NCBI GenBank assembly: GCA_946544695.1
Contig: CAMNMO010000054.1
Span: 1 to 11,771, forward strand
Direction: 5' to 3'
Source: an uncultured Ruminococcus sp.
Lineage (GTDB): Bacteria > Bacillota > Clostridia > Oscillospirales > Ruminococcaceae
DNA: 11,771 nucleotides
Shown here in pieces: positions 1 to 7,444 of the stretch. Position numbers and translations under genes: made by a program. A model generated the notes under the pieces. That model was not told the origin of the DNA. It did not search any database and was given only the letters and a program-made list of their open reading frames with translations. Position 1 is the first letter of the stretch, and each line of letters starts with the position of its first letter.

Positions 1-1443
1 GAAGTCTCAAAGCTGCCCTGCTTTGACCCCTCATCGGTGCAGGAAGCTTATGACATGATACAGCAGGCATTCGAGTATTCAGAGGAATACCACACACCTG
101 TCCTTTTCAGACCCACCACCCGTGTCTGTCACGGCTATGCATCGATCGAAGTCAAGGACGACAGCGAATGCAAAAAGAACACACCCGAAGGCTTTGTACG
201 TGCCCCCTCAAAGTGGGTCATCTTCCCGAGACTTTCCTTTGCGGCGCACGGTGCCATCGAAAAGAGAAATGTCTGTCTCTCGAAGGTGTTCAGCGAAAGC
301 GGGCTTAACCCCTGCACAAAGGGCAGCGGCAAGCGTGGCATCGCAACACACGGCATAAGCTATACATACACGATGGAAGCACTGAAAGAAACGGGTATAT
401 CCCCTGCCGTGCTGAAAGTCGGCACACCCTTCCCATTCCCTGAGGAAGCTGCGCTTGATTTTCTGAACAGCGTTGATGAGGTGCTGTGCATAGAAGAACT
501 TGACCCCGTCATCGAACGTGGGCTGACTTATGTGTGCGGAAAATACGGTCTCAGCAAGAAGATATACGGCAAGCTGACAGGTCACATACCGCCCGCAGGC
601 GAGAACACCTGCGATTCGGTAAAGCGTGCAGCTGCGGCATTCATGGGTATCGAACTTCCCGAGACCGAAAAGGCAGAGGACGTTCCTGCGCTGCCTGTAA
701 GACCGCCCGTGCTTTGCGCAGGCTGTCCGCACAGGGCATCTTTCTTTGCGGTAAAGCAGGCAATGAAAGGCAAAAAGAGCGTATTCTGCGGCGATATCGG
801 CTGCTACACACTGGGCAACGCAATGCCCCTTGACATGGTGGACACCTGCCTTTGCATGGGTGCAGGCGTGAACATCACACAGGGCATCGGCAGGATAGCG
901 CCCGACACGAACTGCTTCGCCTTTGTGGGTGACTCGACCTTCTTCGCATCTGCCATAACAGGTGTGGTGAATGCGGTATACAATCAGGCTAACATGACGC
1001 TGGTGGTGCTGGATAATTCCACCACAGCCATGACAGGTCATCAGCCGCACCCCGGTACAGGCAGGACCATGATGGGACAGGTAGTCGATAAGGTGGATAT
1101 CAAGGCTGTGCTGCACGGCATAGGTGTCAAGACCGTTGAGACAGTAGATCCACTTGACCTGAAAGCAGCGGTAGAATGCGTAAAGAAAGTATCGGCAGAG
1201 GACGGCGTAAAGGCTATAATATTCAAATCGCCCTGCGCTGTGCTGATAAAGGGCAATGCGCCCGCAGTGATCGACAGCGGCAAGTGCATAAACTGCAAGA
1301 AGTGCATAAACTCGCTGGGCTGCCCGGGGCTTGTCATCAAGGACGGCAGTGTTGCCATAGAAGCGGGTCTTTGCACAGGCTGCGGACTGTGTGCGCAGGT
1401 ATGTCCCGTAAATGCGATAGGAGGCGGCAAAAATGCAGAATAA
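1..1443 (+). CDS. iorA: Indolepyruvate ferredoxin oxidoreductase, alpha subunit (5'-partial)
   Basis: The reading frame is open from base 1 and has no start in the window. About 480 C-terminal residues are present of a family that is usually about 590-600 long, so the N-terminal pyrimidine-binding part is mostly missing. The enzyme oxidatively decarboxylates indolepyruvate and other arylpyruvates with CoA and ferredoxin to aryl-acetyl-CoA; in rumen anaerobes the reverse reaction can build aromatic amino acids. Visible evidence: a CAGCPH motif (about 715-732); a TPP-binding GDS...DN pair (about 928-1017) in the pyrimidine/pyrophosphate-type domain; and two C-terminal 4Fe-4S clusters, C-x2-C-x2-C-x5-CP (about 1284-1324) and C-x2-C-x2-C-x3-CP (about 1372-1407). 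This domain order is diagnostic of IorA. It overlaps iorB by 11 nt, so the two are translationally coupled. The family call is secure; the true substrate range is inferred. Confidence 0.95.
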   Translation, partial: EVSKLPCFDPSSVQEAYDMIQQAFEYSEEYHTPVLFRPTTRVCHGYASIEVKDDSECKKNTPEGFVRAPSKWVIFPRLSFAAHGAIEKRNVCLSKVFSESGLNPCTKGSGKRGIATHGISYTYTMEALKETGISPAVLKVGTPFPFPEEAALDFLNSVDEVLCIEELDPVIERGLTYVCGKYGLSKKIYGKLTGHIPPAGENTCDSVKRAAAAFMGIELPETEKAEDVPALPVRPPVLCAGCPHRASFFAVKQAMKGKKSVFCGDIGCYTLGNAMPLDMVDTCLCMGAGVNITQGIGRIAPDTNCFAFVGDSTFFASAITGVVNAVYNQANMTLVVLDNSTTAMTGHQPHPGTGRTMMGQVVDKVDIKAVLHGIGVKTVETVDPLDLKAAVECVKKVSAEDGVKAIIFKSPCAVLIKGNAPAVIDSGKCINCKKCINSLGCPGLVIKDGSVAIEAGLCTGCGLCAQVCPVNAIGGGKNAE

Positions 1444-2005
1444 CATACTTATATGCGGTGTGGGCGGACAGGGCATCGTGCTGACCTCAAAGCTTATCGC
1501 CGCAACTGCGATGGCAAAGGATATACCCGTGATGAGTGCAGAGACAATAGGCATGGCACAGAAGGGCGGCAGCGTGTTCAGCTTCCTGAGACTGGGCGAT
1601 GGGCTGTACTGCCCCATGTTCCCGCAGAAAACAGCTGACCTTATAATAGCGTTTGAACCCGCTGAGGCTGTGCGCATGCTGCCTTTCCTGAAGGACGGCG
1701 GCAAGGTGATAGTCAACACCCACCCCATAATGCCTGTTACAGCATCGCTGAAGGGCAGCAGCTACAACGGCAGCGAGATGCTTGACTATCTGGCACAGAA
1801 GGTCGGTGACTTAAAGACAGTTGACGGCGAATCTGCCTGCGTGACTGTTGGTTCACCCAGGGCACTTAACATGGTCATGCTTGGTCAGGCGGTGCGCACA
1901 GGTGTGCTGCCATTTGGCATAGACGATGTGGAGGACACCATGAAAAAGACAGTCAAGCCGCAGTTCATCGAAATGAACTCAAAGGCACTGAGACTGGAGA
2001 TCTAA
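1433..2005 (+). CDS. iorB: Indolepyruvate ferredoxin oxidoreductase, beta subunit
   Basis: 190 residues, the normal size for IorB and the pyruvate:ferredoxin oxidoreductase gamma-type domain. The N-terminus carries GVGGQGI (residues 9-15), and a GMAQKGGSV segment follows (residues 41-49); both are hallmarks of this subunit family. It pairs with IorA, which holds TPP and the Fe-S clusters, to form the cytoplasmic arylpyruvate oxidoreductase. The ATG at 1433 is preceded by GGAGG at 1420-1424 with 8 nt spacing, inside the end of iorA, and the genes overlap by 11 nt, which fits coupled translation and fixed stoichiometry. The stop at 2003-2005 is followed within 6 nt by a strong terminator, so iorB is the last gene of its operon. 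Confidence 0.95.
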   Translation: MQNNILICGVGGQGIVLTSKLIAATAMAKDIPVMSAETIGMAQKGGSVFSFLRLGDGLYCPMFPQKTADLIIAFEPAEAVRMLPFLKDGGKVIVNTHPIMPVTASLKGSSYNGSEMLDYLAQKVGDLKTVDGESACVTVGSPRALNMVMLGQAVRTGVLPFGIDDVEDTMKKTVKPQFIEMNSKALRLEI

Positions 2006-2010
2006 AAAGC

Positions 2011-2048
2011 AAAGCCTTTCTCCCACATATCGGGAGAAAGGCTTTTTT
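2011..2048. terminator. Bidirectional intrinsic terminator between iorB and the GH26 gene
   Basis: A perfect 14-bp stem (2011-2024 with 2032-2045) closes a 7-nt loop and runs into six T on the plus strand (2043-2048). On the minus strand the same stem is followed by TTTGC and then TTTTT (complement of 2004-2013). It sits between two convergent genes, iorB (stop 2005) and the GH26 lipoprotein (stop about 2066), and most likely ends both transcripts. Confidence 0.93.
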
Positions 2049-2065
2049 CATACTTACATTAAACG

Positions 2066-3790
2066 TCACTCGTCCTTGCTGCTGTCGGCATCTTTTTCCT
2101 CTGCCTTCTTTGCTTCGTCCTTCTTCACCTCTTCGGCAAGGGACACAAAGTCGGGCAGCTTATCCTGAGTCACTGTCAGGTTATTGTTATACATGGTGAT
2201 GATATCCTGTTCATCATTGTAAGCCTGTGACAGCCCGCCGTCCTCACCGACGATGAAGCTGCCGCCCCACTGACCTATGTACGACCACAGTGCGTGTTCA
2301 TCGGCAAGGGACTGTATCAGCGGCATGCTGCCGCACTCACTCATGGCGATGGGCTTGCCGCCCGCTATGCTTTGCAGATACAGCAGTGTGCTTGCCTGAC
2401 CGCCCTTTCCGCCGCCGTAGATATCAGCAGAAAGCATATCGCAGTATTCACCGCCCACGAACCAGTCTGCATTCTGTGCCGACCACACCCAGATAAGGTT
2501 GTGCAGCCCGTGATATTCGGTCATGCGCTTATACATGGTCTTCCAAAGCCACTGATAGGCTTCGGCATCGCTGCCCCACCAGTAAAGCCCGTTTGAAGCT
2601 TCCTGCAAGGGTCTCCACAGCACTGCTGCGCCTTCGTCACGCAGCTTTGTCAGTTCAGCCGATACCTTGTCGATATCGCTCATCAGCTGCACGCACTCCA
2701 CCGAGACAGCACCTCGTTCAGCCATATCATTCAGCGTGTCCATATCCATCAGCGCCACATCTTCTTCGGTGACTGCCTTAGTTATATCGAAATCCGCATT
2801 CTCAGCATAAACGCTTTCGGTATCGTCTGGCTTGTTTGGCGAAGTCCAGTTCCACATATAGCCTATGACTGCGCCTTCCTCAAACCTGCTAAGCGCTTCA
2901 CCGACCTCAGCCTGCGCCTGTTCCTGATGTTCGTCGCTTGTAACATACATCATGTCACCCAGACGTATCGCAGGATACTTGCCTGTTACCTTATATATCA
3001 GTTCGCTCTCATAGCTTGTGCCTATGGTGTCGTTCTGCGCAAGTATGACCTTGCTGCCATAGCAGTCGCAAAGGTACTTATACAGCGCCTTTGCGTTATA
3101 CTCAGCGTCCTTGTCGGACAGTGCTGCGCCGCCTGCGCTGAGTTTCAGCTTGCTTATCTCCTCACTGGCGATGACATGTACCTGGTCGATATCCACAAGC
3201 CCGCTTTCGGGAATGAACGCCACCTTGTTCTCGCCCTTTTTGAGTTTTATGTTTTTGAAGGATATGGCAGTGAACTTGCCCTCATCTGTCACGGTGAATT
3301 CGCTGACCTTTTTGCCGTTGACGCTCAGTCCGCCCGCTGCGGCTTCATCGGAAGCTGCGGTAAGCACGATATTATAATACTGTTCGCTCGGCACCTCAAA
3401 GCTGACAGACCAGTCTGCTTCATCACTTATACCTGTGACATAGCCGTCGCCCTTGTAGTCCTTCCTGCCTGCCGCACCTGTTGCGGTGCCGCTGATGCTG
3501 CCCGATTCTGCCTGATAGGTCTCATCGAACTTCTCGTATTTAAGTTCAGCCGCCTTGATGGTGACTTCCTTGAAGGTCTTTACCTCCTCAGTCTCATCTT
3601 CCTGTTCGGGCACGGGAGTGACTGTCTCCTCCTCAGTGACCTCCTCATCATCGGTAAGCAGGTCCTCATCAGCCGTCAGCACGCCCATATCCACCGAAAC
3701 ATCGGTATTCTCAACTATCTCATTGCCGCAGCCCGCAAGGCATGCAGCCATCACTGCCGCAGTTACGGCAGCCCTAAACCTCATCTTCAT
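2066..3790 (-). CDS. Surface lipoprotein with CBM35-like domain and GH26 (beta-mannanase family) catalytic domain
   Basis: 574 residues. A lipoprotein signal peptide ends in the lipobox L18-A19-G20-C21, so the protein should be lipid-anchored outside the membrane. An acidic Glu/Asp-rich linker (about 23-75) leads to a beta-sandwich domain (about 78-207) with a YQAE start and GDGYV segment typical of CBM35/CBM6-like sugar-binding modules. The GH26 (beta/alpha)8 domain follows (about 225-540). E397 in WRPLQE, followed by the YWWG aromatic motif, matches the acid/base; E485 in AMSECG matches the nucleophile; D456-I-Y458 matches the conserved active-site Tyr. The usual His before the acid/base is Gln (Q396). 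The C-terminal 25 residues are a Lys/Glu tail. Family members mostly hydrolyse beta-1,4-mannan; lichenase or xylanase activity is known in some. ATGs at 3790 and 3784 both fit; GAGAGGAAAG lies upstream at 3804-3813. It is the second gene of the GH95 operon. Confidence 0.88.
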   Translation of the reverse strand: MKMRFRAAVTAAVMAACLAGCGNEIVENTDVSVDMGVLTADEDLLTDDEEVTEEETVTPVPEQEDETEEVKTFKEVTIKAAELKYEKFDETYQAESGSISGTATGAAGRKDYKGDGYVTGISDEADWSVSFEVPSEQYYNIVLTAASDEAAAGGLSVNGKKVSEFTVTDEGKFTAISFKNIKLKKGENKVAFIPESGLVDIDQVHVIASEEISKLKLSAGGAALSDKDAEYNAKALYKYLCDCYGSKVILAQNDTIGTSYESELIYKVTGKYPAIRLGDMMYVTSDEHQEQAQAEVGEALSRFEEGAVIGYMWNWTSPNKPDDTESVYAENADFDITKAVTEEDVALMDMDTLNDMAERGAVSVECVQLMSDIDKVSAELTKLRDEGAAVLWRPLQEASNGLYWWGSDAEAYQWLWKTMYKRMTEYHGLHNLIWVWSAQNADWFVGGEYCDMLSADIYGGGKGGQASTLLYLQSIAGGKPIAMSECGSMPLIQSLADEHALWSYIGQWGGSFIVGEDGGLSQAYNDEQDIITMYNNNLTVTQDKLPDFVSLAEEVKKDEAKKAEEKDADSSKDE

Positions 3791-3822
3791 TTTATTAGCT
3801 TACTTTCCTCTCTTTACACACC

Positions 3823-6093
3823 TTACCCGAAAACGACCTCAAAGCTGCCGCCTTCTTCGGTGTTTACCTCTATGCAGTCACCATCGGTCTCATACTCTGC
3901 CGAAACGCTGACTGCCTTGCAGCCCGTCGGTATGACCAGTCTGCAAACGCCGCCTTTAAGGGACGTTATCACGCATTTCTCGGGTCGGCTGTCAGCCCAC
4001 TGACAATCCACCCTGAAAGCACCCCTTGCCATCAGCCCCCTGAAACTTCCGCAGGTCCAGTCGGGACTGAGTGCGGGCAGCAGCTGTATCTCGCCGTTCT
4101 CGCTTTGCAGAAGGCTTTCGGCAATGCCTGCTGCGGCGCCGAAATTGCCGTCTATCTGGAACGGCGGGTGCATATCGAACAGGTTATCCGAAGTGGAGTT
4201 TGCAAACAGCGCCTCGATATTCTCCCTGACCTTTTCACCGTCATGCAGCCTTGCCCAGTGGTTTATTATCCATGCCCTTGACCAGCCTGTATGTCCGCCG
4301 CCGTGCGAAAGCCTGCGTTCGATGGTCGCCCTTGCAGCCTTTGCAAGTTCGGGGGTCTTCCTGACAGATATCATATCCGCAGGATACAGCGCAAACAGCT
4401 GGCTGATGTGCCTGTGACCGGGTTCAGCTTCATCGTAGTCAACAGCCCATTCCTTTATCTGACCGTATTTGCCTGTCTCGGGCTTGGGCAGCCTGTCACG
4501 CATAGCTTTCAGCTTTTCGCCGTACTCACGGTCGGTATCCAGCACCTCGCCCGCTTCGATGACAGCGGTGAACAGCTGATATATTATCTGGCTGTCCATA
4601 GAGGGTCCCATGCAGACAGAACCCTTTGCGCCGCTTTGGGTTATATATGTATTTTCGGGCGACACCGACGGGCTTGTGACCAGCCTGCCGCTGCCGTCAT
4701 CTGTAAGGAAATCCACAAAGAACAGCGAAGCTTCCTTCAATGTATCGTATTTTTCTTTCAGAAAATCCCTGTCACGGGTGAACAGCCAGTGTTCCCATAT
4801 ATGCGTGCACAGCCACGCTGCGCCCATCGGCCACTGTGTACCAGGCATCCACAGGTCCTGCGGTGCGGTATCGCCCCAGATATCCGTGTTGTGGTGGCAG
4901 ACAAAGCCGCCGCAGCCGTACATCTCCTTAGCAGTTTCCCTGCCGTTTTGTCTCATGCGTTCGATATGGTCGAACAGCGGCGCATGCAGGTCGCCAAGTC
5001 CGCTGACCTCAGCACACCAGTAATTCATCTCGGTATTGATGTTCACCGTGAACCGACAGCCCCACGCAGGCCACATATCCTTGTTCCATATACCCTGAAG
5101 ATTCAGCGGCAGTGTGCCCTCACGGCTGCCTGCTATCATCAGGTATCTTCCGAAGTCGAAATACAGGCTGACAAGCCCGTTATCCGCCTTGCCCTCCCTG
5201 ACCCTTGCCAGGCGTTCATTTGTGGGCAGTGTCTCATCGCAGCTTTTCTCAAAGGCTATCTCTGCCCTGTCAAAATAACTGCGGTAGTCCTCTGTATGTT
5301 CACGCAGCAGTTCATCAAAGCTTTTTTCAGCCGCCGTGATGACGTCCAGTTCTGCCGCTTTTTTATAGTCCTTCACCCGATAATCGGTCTGTGCGCCGAG
5401 AATGATGGTCACGCTGTCGCAGCCTTCGGTGATGATGCTGCTGCCCCATCTGCGGACAGTTCCGCCCTCACATAATACCCTGATATATGCAGCGAAACGT
5501 ATGCCGTCCTCACTGCCGCAGCCGCCGTAATAGAGTATGTCGGTATCGCTGACGGGGCTGTTGTCATCAAAATAGTCGTCCCTGCCGTCAATGCCGATCT
5601 TCAGGGATATGCTGCCCGCTTTATCTGCGGAAACATTTACCGCCAGCACCTGTGCGGGTTCGGAACAGATGACACGCCTTGTGTAGTTCACGCCGTTTAT
5701 CGAATACTCGGTGGTGCACACAGCATTTTCCAGATCGAGACTGCGGTATTTATACTCGCAGGTATCTTCAAGATGATGCTGTATAACAAGGTCGCCCAAA
5801 GGCATGTAATGCCGCTGATTTACAGGCGTGCCGCAGAAAGCTTCCAGCACGATCTTTTCAGCTTCGGCTATCTTTTCATCACGCAGCAGCTGCCTTACTT
5901 TTTCAAGCTGACCAAGTGCGGAGGGGTTGTTTCGCTTCCTCGGTCCGCCCGACCACACCGAATCCTCATTCAGCTGTATCTTCTCATAAAGCGGCTGTCC
6001 GAAACACATGCCGCCTATCCTGCCGTTCCCGACGGGCAAAGCCACGTTCCAGTCCTCAGCAGGGTCTTTGAACCATATCCTTCTGTTATCCAT
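3823..6093 (-). CDS. Glycoside hydrolase family 95 (alpha-L-fucosidase or alpha-L-galactosidase)
   Basis: 756 residues when started at the ATG at 6093. No signal peptide is present, so the enzyme is probably cytoplasmic and acts on imported oligosaccharides. The N-terminal beta-sandwich begins with WNVALPVGNGRIGGM and IQLNEDSVWSGGPR, typical of GH95. The (alpha/alpha)6 barrel carries the NIN pair N351/N353 (base-activating Asn in the Bifidobacterium AfcA model), E480 in SPSVSPEN (general acid) and D648 in QIDGNFG, plus the HGGGHTGWSRAW signature. All catalytic positions are kept. Two residues before the first Asn is Thr349, where fucose-specific enzymes usually have His, so an alpha-L-galactosidase is a real alternative. 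A longer reading from TTG at 6108 has no Shine-Dalgarno; GGTG lies 6 nt before the ATG at 6093. The promoter is at 6138-6166. The GH26 gene follows after 32 nt with no terminator. Confidence 0.92.
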   Translation of the reverse strand: MDNRRIWFKDPAEDWNVALPVGNGRIGGMCFGQPLYEKIQLNEDSVWSGGPRKRNNPSALGQLEKVRQLLRDEKIAEAEKIVLEAFCGTPVNQRHYMPLGDLVIQHHLEDTCEYKYRSLDLENAVCTTEYSINGVNYTRRVICSEPAQVLAVNVSADKAGSISLKIGIDGRDDYFDDNSPVSDTDILYYGGCGSEDGIRFAAYIRVLCEGGTVRRWGSSIITEGCDSVTIILGAQTDYRVKDYKKAAELDVITAAEKSFDELLREHTEDYRSYFDRAEIAFEKSCDETLPTNERLARVREGKADNGLVSLYFDFGRYLMIAGSREGTLPLNLQGIWNKDMWPAWGCRFTVNINTEMNYWCAEVSGLGDLHAPLFDHIERMRQNGRETAKEMYGCGGFVCHHNTDIWGDTAPQDLWMPGTQWPMGAAWLCTHIWEHWLFTRDRDFLKEKYDTLKEASLFFVDFLTDDGSGRLVTSPSVSPENTYITQSGAKGSVCMGPSMDSQIIYQLFTAVIEAGEVLDTDREYGEKLKAMRDRLPKPETGKYGQIKEWAVDYDEAEPGHRHISQLFALYPADMISVRKTPELAKAARATIERRLSHGGGHTGWSRAWIINHWARLHDGEKVRENIEALFANSTSDNLFDMHPPFQIDGNFGAAAGIAESLLQSENGEIQLLPALSPDWTCGSFRGLMARGAFRVDCQWADSRPEKCVITSLKGGVCRLVIPTGCKAVSVSAEYETDGDCIEVNTEEGGSFEVVFG

Positions 6094-6137
6094 AATCAGC
6101 ACCGCCAATCTCAGTCTGTATCAGACACATATACTAT

Positions 6138-6166
6138 ATTATAACATATATCGGATCGAATTACAA
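6138..6166 (-). promoter_or_regulatory. Sigma-A type promoter for the GH95-GH26 operon
   Basis: On the minus strand, TTGTAA (6161-6166) and a perfect TATAAT (6138-6143) are separated by 17 nt. TG one base upstream of the -10 box makes it an extended -10. Transcription should begin near 6131, leaving a leader of about 38 nt before the ATG at 6093. It lies back to back with the plus-strand promoter at 6220-6248. Confidence 0.8.
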
Positions 6167-6219
6167 GCATCGTGTGAAAATTTAGGGACATTCGGGTGTA
6201 AAAGCTGTGACCGTCCTGC

Positions 6220-6248
6220 TTGACGTGAAATCAAAAAAGTGCTATAAT
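6220..6248 (+). promoter_or_regulatory. Sigma-A type promoter for the gene at 6287
   Basis: TTGACG (6220-6225) and TATAAT (6243-6248) are separated by exactly 17 nt, a near-consensus match. Predicted transcription start is about 6255, which places the GTG at 6254 outside or at the very edge of the mRNA and supports the ATG at 6287. Confidence 0.85.
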
Positions 6249-6286
6249 CTTCTGTGACCGCAAATACACCGCAAGGGGGGTACACC

Positions 6287-6814
6287 ATGAAGATAGAAAC
6301 TGACGGCGGCAGGGTGCTGATAGATGAGGATACCACAAGGGCTTTCTACAAAGCTAACAGCAAGCATAACAACTGCGAATGTTCGGGCTGTCGGAATTTC
6401 CGTGCCTGTCTGCCCAAGCTGCCCGATAAGGTAAAGGCATATTTTGGCAGCGTGGGCATTGACGATATGGCTGTCATTTCCGAGATAATGCCCCTTGCGG
6501 CTGACTGTGACGGAATGATGCTTTACGGCGGTTTTTTCCACATTGTGGGAGAGCTTGAAAACATTCCCTCTTTGCCCTACGAGATACCCTGTTACGAATA
6601 TGCCGTCGATGAAAACGGAAACAAGACCACAGTCTTTGCGGGAAAACAGACCCGCTATCACACCGAAACATCTCATCGGAAGCTGTGCGATGACTTTGAT
6701 ATATGGTTCTCAGGTTCAATTGCAATGGTGCCCGAAAACTTCCCCGCCCCCACGCTTCAGCTGGAGATATACGCCAGACTGCCCTGGGTGCTTGATGAGG
6801 AGAACACCTACTGA
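6287..6814 (+). CDS. Uncharacterised protein with N-terminal Cys cluster
   Basis: 175 residues; I cannot assign a named family or function. The start is the ATG at 6287 because AAGGGGGG (6273-6280) lies 6 nt upstream and the promoter at 6220-6248 would start RNA near 6255. There is no signal peptide and no membrane segment, so it is cytoplasmic. Residues 30-41 hold C30-x-C32-x2-C35-x5-C41 (CECSGCRNF segment), which could bind a metal or may simply be structural. The rest is hydrophobic/acidic with a GGFF patch (about 80-83) and ends in a LPWVLDEEN motif. The resemblance to small conserved Firmicute proteins with a Cys-x-Cys-x2-Cys-x-Asn start is from memory only. It is transcribed away from the GH95 operon; 105 nt separate it from the sigma gene, with no strong terminator between. 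Confidence 0.8.
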   Translation: MKIETDGGRVLIDEDTTRAFYKANSKHNNCECSGCRNFRACLPKLPDKVKAYFGSVGIDDMAVISEIMPLAADCDGMMLYGGFFHIVGELENIPSLPYEIPCYEYAVDENGNKTTVFAGKQTRYHTETSHRKLCDDFDIWFSGSIAMVPENFPAPTLQLEIYARLPWVLDEENTY

Positions 6815-6890
6815 TAAAAAGCAGACTGCCTTTCTGCAAAAAAAATTTTTCGGCATGTCAGTTTTTTCCTTTTGATACCGACTTAGCTTA

Positions 6891-6902
6891 TGAAACGTTT
6901 CA
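6891..6902. promoter_or_regulatory. Perfect 12-bp palindrome, candidate operator of the sigma-factor gene
   Basis: TGAAACGTTTCA is a perfect inverted repeat with a central CG, the form of LacI-family operators. It is two bases too short for a standard CcpA cre site. It lies 17 nt before the ATG at 6920, overlapping a weak TATGAA box (6889-6894). The palindrome is seen directly; the operator role is inferred. Confidence 0.35.
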
Positions 6903-6919
6903 AAAGTGAGGTTTTGTAT

Positions 6920-7444
6920 ATGACCGATAACGAACTGCTGTCGCTGATGGCTGAGGACCCTCAGGAGGGGCTTTCAGCCGTGATCGGCAAGTACAGCGCT
7001 TATGTTATGAAGATAGTGCGGATAAAGCTTAACGGCTGTCCGCAGGAGGATATGGAAGAAGCTGCCAGTGATGTTTTTATGGGATTTTTCCGCAGTGCGC
7101 AGGAATGCGGCTGCAAGGTGCGCTCGGTAAAGGCGCTGCTGGCGGTGATAGCTGTGCGCCGCTGTGCGGATATCCTGAAGGAACATCTGCGGCATGCCGG
7201 CAAGGTGGCTGAGGAAGATGCAGGCAATGAACTTTCCGAAAGTCCCGACACACAGCGTATAGAACTGCTGGACGCCCTGCACAAGCTGGGCGAACCCGAC
7301 TGCTCCATATTTTTACGCAAATACTTCATCGGTCAGAAAAGCAGCGAGATAGCTGCCGACCTCAGCATGAAAACCAACACAGTGGACAAGCGCATATCCC
7401 GTGGGCTTGCCCGACTGAAGGAAATGCTAAAGGAGGGTATGTGA
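6920..7444 (+). CDS. ECF-type RNA polymerase sigma factor
   Basis: 174 residues. Region 2 spans about residues 8-85, with an EEAASDVFMGFF segment that matches the core-binding and -10 recognition helices. Region 4 spans about 113-170, with a helix-turn-helix (SSEIAADLSMKTNTVDKRIS) that would read the -35 element. The spacing and size are those of an ECF sigma-70 factor with no region 1 or 3. The start at 6920 is preferred over the in-frame ATG at 6890: GTGAGG (6906-6911) lies 8 nt upstream, and the protein then begins MTDNELL, typical of the family. The stop overlaps the ATG of the next gene by one base (TGATG), and that gene encodes a membrane protein, the usual arrangement of a sigma factor with its anti-sigma factor. 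No clear autoregulatory ECF promoter is seen upstream. Confidence 0.9.
   Translation: MTDNELLSLMAEDPQEGLSAVIGKYSAYVMKIVRIKLNGCPQEDMEEAASDVFMGFFRSAQECGCKVRSVKALLAVIAVRRCADILKEHLRHAGKVAEEDAGNELSESPDTQRIELLDALHKLGEPDCSIFLRKYFIGQKSSEIAADLSMKTNTVDKRISRGLARLKEMLKEGM

Noticed and set aside
208..1728. 506-codon open frame on the minus strand across iorAB
   Set aside because: It lies fully antisense to two clearly recognised genes, is rich in Cys/His/Arg without any domain, and has no ribosome binding site. It arises from the codon bias of the real genes.
2927..4003. 358-codon plus-strand frame across the GH26/GH95 junction
   Set aside because: It is antisense to both glycosidases and spans the boundary between them; its hydrophobic and Cys-rich composition has no family match.
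4291..5475. 394-codon plus-strand frame inside the GH95 gene
   Set aside because: Antisense to a complete GH95 gene with all catalytic residues; no ribosome binding site and no recognisable domain.
6094..6108. TTG at 6108 as the start of the GH95 gene
   Set aside because: No Shine-Dalgarno precedes it, and the conserved N-terminus begins just after the ATG at 6093.
6254..6286. GTG at 6254 as the start of the Cys-cluster protein
   Set aside because: It coincides with the predicted transcription start and has no ribosome binding site, whereas the ATG at 6287 has AAGGGGGG 6 nt upstream.
6821..6850. Possible terminator after the Cys-cluster gene (GCAGA/TCTGC stem)
   Set aside because: The stem is only 5 bp and is followed by eight A before a short T run, so it is unlikely to stop transcription well.
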